From Berghia stephanieae (lineage: Eukaryota; Mollusca; Gastropoda; Nudibranchia; Aeolidiidae), in assembly GCA_034508935.3 (NCBI GenBank), contig CM067447.1, forward strand, positions 39,233,348-39,297,347: 64,000 bases of DNA, read 5' to 3'. Shown here in pieces: positions 47,154-58,900 of this stretch (positions within the stretch are counted from its first letter, which is position 1; every line of letters starts with the position of its first letter). Under the pieces are notes generated by a model. It was given only the letters and a program-made list of their open reading frames with translations, did no database searches and was not told the origin of the DNA. The position numbers and the translations under genes are program-made.

Positions 47154-47855
47154 CCACACTGCCCCCCCCCCCCCCCCATCAACAGGTGATTATGGCAAGG
47201 CGATGAGTTCAAGGAAACTGTGCTGGAGTGTCTATATTTTCATTCTTTTTTTAAAAATTTAAATAAACTGAATTCAGAAAGATTTACATCCCTGTGAATA
47301 AACACCAAAACTGATTTTTGGAAAGCTTACCACCTAATCACCTAAATCATGGTGATTGTGTCTTACTCTTGCACTTAATAAAGCTTTTTATAATTCATTC
47401 TCAGTAACTTTCCAATATTAACTCTAAACACAAATATGTTATCAAATCAATATTCTAGTAAAACAAGTTGAAGGGAAACAGCAAATGTAATTATGGTTTA
47501 GTAGTAATATTAAATAAATACACAAAAGAAATGGTAAAAGCGTTAGCAAGATTATCAACCTATTCCCATTAGAGAGCCATATAACATTTCTCCAATTCTC
47601 CAAAAAGGCTTTGGTTATCATAATCACCTTGCCCTTTTGCTTCATGACAAAGCTTTGCTGATATCAACAAGACAATGAACCCAAGTAACAGCATGATAGG
47701 AAATGGTAACACATGATAACATCACTAATAAATTCAAAATGATGGAATGAAACACAATGAATAAAAATGAACATCAGCTACCACGCTTGAAATACAATAT
47801 TCAAAAGTACATATTTACTCCTTTGTAATAGAGTTCCTATAATAGCCCAGTTTAA
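47154..47855. other. unassigned DNA, C-run at 47161
   Basis: Poly-C at 47161-47178, otherwise AT-rich. Part of it may be the 3' untranslated region of the phosphatase gene (minus strand), but I see no clear AATAAA signal on that strand. Confidence 0.3.
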
Positions 47856-48117
47856 GTGCGGTTATGTGGTCTTGTAGTATGACTCATTTTCGGATTGGAA
47901 GGTCCTGGTTTCGAGCCTCGCTCGGCGCAAAGTTGAATCCCGGAAAGACTCATTACTCACATTCTCTAACCATTCTCAGGTGTAAAATGAGTACCTGGCC
48001 TTTTACAGAGTTGTCTCTGTCCTATTATATATGTATCTTGTTGTTGTTGGTCAGGGTCCCTTTGCAAAGCGCTTCGAGCATGTTCAGTAAATATTGTGCT
48101 ATAAAAGAAAAAAGCTC
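47856..48117 (+). repeat. SINE family I copy
   Basis: TATGTGGTCTTGTAGTATGAC, GGTTTCGAGCC, AAAATGAGTACCTGGCC, AAAGCGCTTCGAGC and TATAAAAGAAAAAAGCTC in order. It lies about 260 bases beyond the stop codon of the phosphatase, possibly in its 3' untranslated region. Confidence 0.8.
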
Positions 48118-48373
48118 TGTAACTAACATCTTCACTTAAGTAGCTCAGCCTATAACGGTCTATAAGAACAAACAGCTGAGTGACGTCAACCCTAATAAAC
48201 AATTGCAGTAGGACCCCTACTCTCCCTATACTTCTGCAACAAAAAATAAAAAGCTAGGACTTGGTTCCTTCCCACACTAATGATTAACCACTTTGGGAGC
48301 CCAATCAATTCCAATAAGAACAATAAAAATACAAAGACATTATTGAGGATATCATACTGCATCCTCAGCTGAG

Positions 48374-48699
48374 TCAAATTGGACTAGAGTTACTACTTGT
48401 GGGACTCAACTTATCAGAATCACTTGTAAGAATCTCATCCCCAGAATCGTCTCTGTTGCTCCCTTCTCCCACCAACTCAACAACCTTATTCCCTAGTAGG
48501 TCTTTCTCAAATTCCAGGAGTTGCCCCATGAACGTAAAGTTCGGCGAGATGTTGGGCTTGCACTGCTTCACATGGTCGTATGCCTGGTTCAGACTCATAC
48601 CTTCTTGACCCATCAGATAGGCAACAGTGATAGTTACAGATCGGCTGATTCCAGCGAGGCAGTGGACCAAAACACCCTTTTTATTCTTTCTTGCCTCAT
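48374..48699 (-). CDS. Mkp3: MKP-3 exon 3: phosphatase signature and C-terminus
   Basis: Opens after TTTGCTACAG and completes Asp268 to give [14 protein letters not shown], the active-site loop HCLAGISRS, then [19 protein letters not shown] and [20 protein letters not shown] Ser/Asp-rich tail runs to the stop at 48374. All catalytic residues are present. Confidence 0.95.
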
Positions 48700-49913
48700 C
48701 TGTAGCAAATAAGAAAAGGACATTAAAGAATAAAAAATAGACAGAATTGTGTATCCAAACTGTGGAAAAATATTATAAACCACACCCATTAACAGTGAAC
48801 TGGAACCTAAGATGCCGTCTTCCAAAAAGTTAGTAATTAGCCAAAAAGGAGGAAAACTTATCAGGCCATAAGTCAAACTTAAACAGAATTCAAAATGACA
48901 CTTTATATCCCATTTAGGCAATATGTAATATATTACTACTACTATAAATAAATCTATTCTAAGCATAAGGTTTCACGTAACTTTTTATTACTCTTTCCCC
49001 AAAACAGTCAATAGACCTGTAAATAAGCTCTATAAAAAATGACTGAGACTGAAACTGAACCTCACTGAAATCGATTCTTTGTATCAGAAAAATCCAAAGA
49101 ATCGAGATGAATAGTGAACAGCAAGCTCACTTGAGCAAAACAATGGCAAAAAATTAAATTACGTGGGAATTAATTAGGCAACTTACAATTAGGTACCCAA
49201 TCTCAATCAGTGAAGAAACAGTCAACCAGTTTGTTTACAACGTGAGGCAATCGAGATGTGCTTGTAGCAATCATATAACTTTCGATTTGAAGGTGTCTTC
49301 ATAACACACTTGCGGCTGTCGCATTAAACTTTTAGGTTCCATCGAGTAAATGTGGTCAATTTTGGCTTAGACGAAACAGTGAAATTTATCGCTCGGCGGC
49401 TAATTTAAAATTGGCTACCTTTGGGATCACGACAGGTTTGGAATGTGAAAAGATAATTTCACGAAGGCTGTGTGAAAATACACTGGGATGTGTTCAGACA
49501 CGCCAATTCTAAGAAGTGTCGCTTAACCTTGGCAATATTTCCATCGTATACATAAACGGCCCTTGAGCTATGCATAGCGCTGTGGAACATTCCTAAATAC
49601 TTCACGGTCATTCGACTACTATTCATGAATTCTTTCTTTCCTTTTTTAAAATATTTGAATTTGACGAATTGACTGATTTCAGTTAATTGACTGAGAATTT
49701 ACAGGCCTAAGTCAATAATGCCTACAATTGTTACGCATAACACTGTTACATGAAGAGTAGAGATGATGATAAACCTTTGGAGTTGCCACCTGGTGGGTCA
49801 TGCAACTTCGTACATCTTTTTGTCTCCTAATTGAATCAGACTTTTTTGCATTATCTCAACATAATCAGAATAATCAGATAGGTCTTACTTATGATGTGTG
49901 TGTGTGTATGTGC

Positions 49914-49978
<65 letters not shown>

Positions 49979-52900
49979 ATTTTTATCTAATGGATTATGG
50001 ATGTATAATAATCTTTTTAAATGGACCACTAACTGTAATAGCACTATTGACCTTCTTACAAATAAAATCTAGAATCAATTTGGTTTTCGGTGTGTCTATC
50101 AGACAATATCCATGTTGTTTTGTGGATATTTGTATGGGGAAAGACACTGTCACCAATCACCAAGCCATTAAGTACGCATAAATCAATGAAAAGTTCACCA
50201 TGTTCATTCATAGTACAAACTGATTGTGTGCCCATGATGTATTCCTTCCTCTGTTATCTGGTCCTATTTTTGCATTAACATCCGGAGGAAAAGCATGACA
50301 TTCATTTATCACCCTCATACCTATATGGAAATCAACAAATCTATCACAGAAAAACAAATTCAGAATATACAACACCAGACCTGCCGTTTGTGCCGATTTA
50401 ATCGGGACCGTCCCGATATTTATGCGAAATTTGCCGCTGTCCCGATTTTTCTTTTTACCCGAATTTTTTTAGTTAGAAAACAAAATTGGCGGAGATATTT
50501 ATTTTAGCGGTAATCAAATGATGAGGTGACCGTATGTGTATAACATATCCCCACCCCATTGTACGGTATCGATATAATGATATCGGTAATGTTGCCCAGT
50601 CATAAGTATTTCTTTTTATAGTATGGGCAGACGGGAATGAATTCGTAGGTGCTATTGTTTCATAGAAGACATTGATACCTGTGTTGTGGTTTATTTCAAT
50701 ACCGGATCAGCACGTTGCCGTCGTGCAGGAGCTTGCGTGCCCCAATGACCCTGAAGGTGATACCACCTTGGATGCAATCGTGCTGGATAGGGACTAGACG
50801 AAGGATGATCCAACCCGACGTTCAGACTAGACTTGCCTTTTCCTGACCCACACTTCTAATCATGAAAGGTACAAGGAGGAAATTTATTCATACTGGCTCG
50901 GACGGCGCCCAGCAAAAAAAAAAAAAGGTCCGTGTAGCTGCTGAACGAAGTCCTGCAGCCTCGTAAAATAAGCAAGACTTCAACCACATATTACAAAACA
51001 ACATCGTACTAGGAGAATGATTGAGAATAATGTCTCTTAATGTGGAAGGCATTTCAATGCAAAAATGCGACTATCTCAGTAGACTTCTTAAAGGCCATAG
51101 TATTGATATCTTGCTTCTGCAAGAAACACACTTGGATCATAAGTCAGCTCCATCCAAATCCAACATTGCCGGATATACAGAAGTCAACAAACAACCCCAC
51201 CCAAAATATGGCATAAGCACATACGCCAGAAACCCAGAACAAGTGTACGACCTTGGAGGTACAACTGATGACACTAGTACACGGAGAAGCACAATAAAAG
51301 TTGGGAACCTGGAGATCACAAACATCTACAAACTTCCATCGATCAAATGGTCTGAACCACCAAAACATCTGCAACATCCTGCACTGATTATTGGAGATTT
51401 AAATAGCCACCACAATAACTGGGGATACAAAGAAGCCAACCCACCAGGCATTGAACTACAGGCGTGGATAAACCAAGTCGATGCTCGTCTTCTTTACACC
51501 CCAAATAGCCGTGGAACTTTCAGATCAGCTCGCTGGAAGAAAGAATACACCCCTGACCTGGCACTTCTGACGAAAAACAAGAATCACAAACCACTTGATG
51601 CAGCTAGAGAAGTCCTTGGAGCATTTCCAAGTACCTAGGAGGTTGGACCCAAAGCAGTTCGTCTGATATTTCTGTCAGAAAAGCATTGGCTTGGAGTGCC
51701 TGTCACAAACTCAGGAAAATCTGGAGTTCAAACCTACAGAGGGAAATAAAGAAGAGACTGTTCCTGGCAACAGTAGAGTCAGTGCTTCTATATGGAGCAG
51801 CGACATGGACTCCTATTAAAGCCCTTGAGAAGCAACTGGACGGCTGCTACATCTGTATGCTGCGGATAGCCCTCAATGTAAGCTGGAAAGAGCACATATC
51901 AAATGAAGTGCTCTACAGCAGACCTGCCAACCCTCACAGGATGAAAAGTGTATTCCATGACCCTAAAAAGTGTGTTTTTTTTAGCAAAAAAGTGTATTTT
52001 GTCCGCACATGTGGAAAAAAAGTGAGCACTATACAAAAATTTATATAAGAGCTAACATCAATCCCAAATCAAAATAAACTCTGATCTTCATCATTCAAGC
52101 AATCTCTAGTAATTACAAAATTATCGATTTATCGAGAAACTAAAACTTAATGGCCATTTAAAATTAGCATAAGGCTCAGAAATTGCAATATTAAAGGAAA
52201 TTGCTTTCGAAACACTCAAAGAAATGACCAAAAGGCCCTTAACATGTTGGTAGTATTGATGCTAGTGTCAGTGGAAGAAGTGTTGGTTGTTGTAGCGATG
52301 GTGCTTAGTGGTGGTGGTGGTGGTGATGATGATGAAGCTGTGGTGGCGGTGATGATGATGAAGCTGTGGTGGCGGTGGTGGTAGAAGTGATGTGGTGGTG
52401 GTTGTGGCAGTGACAATGCTGTGATGGCAGTTGTAGAAGTGATGATGTCATGATGTTGATGGTAAGAGATGCTGATGAAGTTGTGGTGGTGATATCTGCT
52501 AGCCCAGTACATCAGTAATGAGAAAGTTTTGAGATAAAATATCTGGGAGAGTGGTCTTCAATTCAATAGATGACAATTTGCAACAGTAGCAAGATATTTT
52601 CCAAATATATTATCTAATGATCCATATCTCTCTCTCTCTCTTTATTTTCTACTACTACTCCTACTACTACTATTATTACTTCTATATACTACTAATACTA
52701 TTTCTTTGGTCAAATGATGAGAAATTCGCAAAGTATGTAATATGCAGAGACAAGTTAAATACTTCTAAAATGGTACTAAAAAATTCATTTTGAACCAAAT
52801 ACCGTTCTTAAAGCTGCCCACTTAGTAATTCAAGACTCGTCCAAAATAATAAAGGAAAAAAAAAGATCATTATACATTTTATAAATCAAAATAGAGTAGT

Positions 52901-55900
52901 TTAGTTATTATAAAAGGGAAATAACCCATTTATGTTTAAGTTAATTAGCAATACAGTTTTTAATTGAAGGCTTCATAGTCAAAGATGTTGGTTCAATTAA
53001 ATTTTCACTTAGAATCTTCTATTTAATAAGTGGCAAGTTTAAATGTGGTCTGAGACTATTTAAAGTATAAAACAAGCTTATATGCATAATTCTATGCAAA
53101 TCCTCAAAAATGTATGAGAAAAATATTGGTGAAAACCGGCATCATATAAGCAACTGAAATGATAACTATAGTATTAAATGTGATGCATCATTCATTCAGA
53201 AACACGGTCAACAGTTAGTGTACGACATGTGTGTATCAATGCATCAAATGTATCATCAACATCATTCACATCACTGTACTACATGTGTGTATCAATGCAT
53301 CAAATGTATCATCAAGATCATTCACATCACACATCTTTTTAAAAAATCGTATTAAATCCACTAAAATCGTATCCGCGTATTCGGAGTCAAAAAATCGTAC
53401 TAAAATACGATCAATCGTACTGGTTGGCAGGTCTGAGAGCTCTACAGTGACCTCCCCCCAGTGACCTCGAAGATTCAAAAGAGAAGACTGAGACTTGCGG
53501 GGCACTGCTGGAGACACAAGGAGGAGATTGCAAGCAGTCTTGTGCTATGGGAACCACCCGAGCGAACCAGAAGCAGGCAGAATAAAACCTACATTGACAC
53601 AGGAATGGACAACACCCGGGAGCTGCGTACGCTTATGGAGGACAGGACAGAATGGCGAAGACTTGTGGCTCATGTTGGGTGCCCCAAGGGGCGGCCTAAA
53701 AAAAAATATTCAAACCTTCACAAACAGATGTCTTCCAAACATACTTGGCATCAGATGGCCTGAGAAAATAAGACGTGGCTAAAAGCTGAACAAGAGGAAA
53801 TTAGCTAAGAAATCTTGGCAAGGAAATGGAAAATAATTGGCCAGACTTTCAGAAAACCAACAACAGACATTAAGAGACAAGTTGTGGACCGGAACCCTCA
53901 GGAAAAAAGGAAGATTGGAAGACAAAAGAAAACAGAGAGAAGGACTTGTGAGGAAGAGGTGAAGTTGGCTGGAATTGGAATGTCCTGGGAAGAGATGAAG
54001 AAGAAGGCAAAGAATAGAATATGGTGGAGATGTATTGTTAAAACCCTATGTTCCGCAAGGAATGTAAAGGATAAAATGAAAAAAAATTTTGATTGTAATA
54101 TATTTCACAATAATCAGATAAATCTTATGATAAAATGAAAGTGTAAGAGATTTTGGTTTAATGATCCCGAGTACTGAACCTCTCAAAGAAAGCAATTTAC
54201 AGACAGTAATTAAATGTTAAGTGAATGGGACTAATGATGAGTAATGACCCACAGCGGATCCGTCGAAGATTATCATCATGGCTATATAATACAAATACCA
54301 CAAATACTTCACATCCAATCCCCTACTGCACAGAAAAGGACTTCGTCAGGAATTAAACCAAGTCGTCCTAATCGGGAACAAACAAAAAAAAAAAAAATCA
54401 GCAAAGGGACAAAAGATTGGGGGTGGATAAGACCCTACCAACCACCTGAAAAAAACATGGTGTGTAAAAATTCTTTTGAAAATTTGTTATTTATAATAGA
54501 AAATACTTACCAATAAATCGAATGGCACCTGGGAAGTGACCCGACAGGTTTTGTGACCAATGATCCGAAATGGGAATTTGGTAATAACGAAAGTTTTTCT
54601 CATTTTCAAACATATTGGGCACATTCGTGGTTACATTGAGTATATATGAAATGCCATATGTTTGGAGCTGAGTTAAATCTGCAGAATTTTTGGCACTTCC
54701 AAGGTAGAGGTAAGGAAGAACTTTAACAGGAAAAGGACAAGAAATAGGACTGGTACTGCCAGTATTGCAAGTGGAAAGGGTGTCTGCATCTCCAAAACGA
54801 GGCTCCTCAGAAATGCGCAGATTGCAGAGACCCATGATGTGACTCTCATTGTTAAGATTTTGGCAGTACTCTGGAAATCGTTCTTCAAATGTAGAAAATC
54901 CACCTGTGAATAAAGATGAAAAGATAATGAAACCAAAAATTTTAAGAACAACAAAATTAAATTTCTTTATTCTAAGAATGGATCTTTAAATCTTTTTTAA
55001 AATATTGTGATCAACATTTCCATGGCATTTAAAAGAAACCTACATCAAATTAAATGGGGATTTTTAAAATAATAATAATAATAATATCGCCTAGATTAAA
55101 CCTATTTCCAGGGCTGAAGAATCATCCTGTTTCTGAGATAGGGGGCTCCAGCGGAAACCCTAATGCCAAAGAAGTAATTTATGGAAACACCCTATTTCTA
55201 GTTTATGGGGTCGGAGCGGACCCCCTAACTCCAAAGAAGGAATTTACGGAAATTTCCTTTTCTTTGTTGTGGGGTCCATTTGGACCCCATGCATTTCATT
55301 GGAAATTGAATTATTCTATTGTTTGGCTCTAATCTTATTTTACAGTACAGGAAAAAAATTCCGGGTTCTGGGCAACTTCCGTCAAATTCAGGAGAGGTCA
55401 ATTTGTTCCAAGGATACCCCCCCCCCCCCCCCACCACATCATCACTACTACTACGACGATCATCACTACCACTACTACTGCAACCACCACCACCACATCA
55501 TTATCACTACCACTACTACTACAACTACCACCACCACCACATCATTATCACTAATGTTTTGCTTGTTTTTAAGTGTTTTACGGCGCTTGCAACACATTAA
55601 CGTTATAATATCGGCGCCAGTAAAAAGGAAGAAAATGGGTTAGTAAAAAGTTCTAGAATTACAATTAGAGCACCCAAGAAAAGGTAAGACAAAGGGGAAT
55701 TGGTTCAAATAGGAAATAGATGTAAATTCCAAGAGCATACCAAAGTACCTAGTTTGAGATCACCTAAAAGTCCATCCAGACACAAGTAGAGGCCCCCACT
55801 AAGAGGAATACACTCAAATGTTTTACAAATCATCATATATAATACAACGAAAACATGATACAGTGCATAACAGAGAGATGATTTACAAGGAAAAAAATAT

Positions 55901-58900
55901 CATCTCCCAAAACTATACATTTGACTGTTTCCCTCCCAGCCAGGTGTCCCGGCCAGTGCCATGACAAAACCAAGTAATCTCATTCCAAGACAGATAGAAA
56001 GCTAGTTGGAAAACAGATATAGGGGGATAGAAGACAAAGTAAGTACCTCCCTGCCCACTATGGGAGGTCAGGAACCCCATCATTATCACTATCACAAACA
56101 ACCACCATCAGAACCACAATCATCACTACCACCACTACCACATACACCCAATACTGCCACATCATCTGAACTAACACTACTACAACTACCACCACCACAT
56201 CATCACATCTACAGCTACAACCAACACCACCATATCATCATCACTACATCTACAGCTACAACCACCACCACTATCACTACTACTACTACCACCACCACCA
56301 CATAATCATCACTATCACCCTTACCACTACTACATCCAATACTGCCACATCATCTGAACTAACACTACTACAACCAAATCATCATCACTACCACTATTAC
56401 AACCACTACCACCACATCATCATCACTACTACTACTACAACCACCACCACCACATCATGATCACAGCCTCTACTACTACAACCACCGACACAATATCTAT
56501 ATCACTACTGCTACTACAACCACCACCACATCATCTACAACCACTACTACAACCACCACCACATCATCACCACTATCACAACTACTACAACCACCACCAC
56601 CACTACCACTACTACATCAAATACTGCCACATCATCTGAACTAACATTACTCAACCACATCATCATCACTACCACTACCACCACATCATCATCACACATA
56701 CCACACATCATCATCACTACCTCTACTACTACAACCACATCATCATCACTACTACTTATACAACCACCACCACATCATCATCACTACCTCTACTACTAAA
56801 ACCACCGACACCATATCATTGTCACTACCGCTACTACTACACCACCACCACATCATCATCACTACCACACTACATCTACCACCACCACATCATCACTAGA
56901 ATTACAGCTACAACTACCACCACCACATCATCATCACTACCACTACTAAAACCACCACCACAATCACTACCACTACAACCACCACCACCTTCAATACTGC
57001 CACATCATCTGAACTAACACTACTACGACCACATCATCATCACTACCACCACTATTACTACAACCACCACCTCATCACTACGACTACCAACACCACATCA
57101 TTATCACTACCACTGCTACTACACCACCACCGCATCATCATCACTAGAACTACAACTAGAACCACCACCACTACTACTACAACCACCGCCACATCAGCAT
57201 CACAAGAATTACAGCTACAACCACCACCATTAGATGTTGGTACAGTATACAAAGAACGGTGATTTGTATATAAATAAAGCCATAGCATAGGATTCTCCAT
57301 GGGGTCCATTTGGACCCCAAAGCCTAAAATAGGAGGTTTCCAGTTTTTATCTCTATAACTGTCAGAGGGTCCAACCGGACCCCATAAACAGGGAATCTCA
57401 AATTCCAGGGGTGGTGCTTCGTGGTGAGTAAACTATGCACGTGAGAAATTCAAAATTTTGATACATTATAGAATGGGCCATTCTAGGAGAAATTTCAGCT
57501 TCGTGGCTTAAAAAATGACAATTTTAGGGCGAAAAAAACCTGGTGCTGGGGTCCAAATGAGAAGGGTTAAAAGAAAGCACATGACATAACAAAACATGAA
57601 ACCTCTTGCATATTAGTGTATCTATATAAAATTTATTTTAAATAATCCTAAAGATAGGCAGAATAGACACCCCTGAAAAGACACTCCAAATGTATATCAG
57701 TGGTGATAACGGCAATTTGTCAAAAAAAAGAGGAAGAAGAATCAGCCCATCAAGCAAACGCATACCAAATGCCAAAAGTACATGTACTTGTACATGAGTA
57801 CGGTGAGAGACTGAGTGAAGCACCTTTTCCATGGACTCAACTATGCACAGAACGGGGCTCAAACCCAGGGCCTGCCGATCTGAAAGTGTGTGTCATACTC
57901 GACATAGTCTCATAATATCTAGCAAACTTAAAAATACTTTTATTATTATAAAATGGAGTGGCGCATGGTCGATTAATTTTTATATATCATCACAATGTAT
58001 GCCCGAATATGTTAATAAGAGAGAAATCATCGCACTGTACAGACAAATATGGCAGCCTGAATATTAACTGATCTGGGACACAAATTACCACTGGCATTTT
58101 TTTCAGATTAGAGTCGTCCCTTCCTGTACCAACCAAATCCCCGACCATCCAAATAATCAAACTACGGACGTGAGCGACTTTTTAGAAAATAACCCGATGA
58201 CATCATCTATGAAGATTACTTTCGCCACTATGAACTTATTCAAATTCACAATTTTGTACAGGTAAGTTGAAAAATTTTCAAGTCTTACGGGTTACATGTC
58301 ATTCACCCTTATTTACAAATAAGCGGTATGTAACTGTAACTCGCCTAACAGAAATAATACAATGAATGGTATAAAACTTGGCGGGGAAAAGTCAGTTGAC
58401 ACCCCAAACCGAACACATCTCTTCCCATTTTGTGACATTGCTTTTTGAAAACAGCATTGGACAGTCTATATCCCTTGTAAGGCGTGACGAGAGTCTTAGT
58501 AGACGGTAGGGGACTGAACGACTCTACTTGGTACTTTTCACGCATAGTTTGGCATTTTGCATAAAATCTTTTTGCTGTGTTCATCAAGCATGTCTGGCAA
58601 TAATAAAAAACTTTTCATCTGCCAATAATCATATTTTTTGGCCCAATTTTTCTAACCTTTGAGTGATGGGTCTCAGAAAAAGTTCCACAGATTTTGTTTT
58701 TATGGATGGATTTTAATGATTTAGTTTTATTTTCTTCAGGAGAACTTACTGTGTCGTTTGGTGTAGTTTATTTTTAAATCAATGACAATTTACTGTATCT
58801 TTTGATTGTGGATAAAATAAGGCATAATTTAGCTTTGGATAATTAAAAAATTAGAAATTTGTAAATCAAAATTTCATGTCGGCACATGGATTTAACATCT

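Larger units (their letters stand above)
50705..53763 (+). mobile_element. LINE with endonuclease joined to C-terminus, no RT core
   Basis: A non-LTR retrotransposon antisense to the phosphatase, in its intron 2. An APE-type endonuclease is followed within a few bases by the region that normally lies beyond the reverse-transcriptase palm (YLGGWTQS...). Roughly 500 residues with the RT active site are missing. A 1517-bp TIR element splits the C-terminal part. The clade is not certain. Confidence 0.7.

Noticed and set aside
48399-48712. Plus-strand frames over the third MKP-3 exon
   Set aside because: They are shadows of the strongly conserved minus-strand phosphatase exon.
56547-57309. Val/Met-rich frames in intron 1
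   Set aside because: They come from the ACC/ATC trinucleotide array on its other strand.
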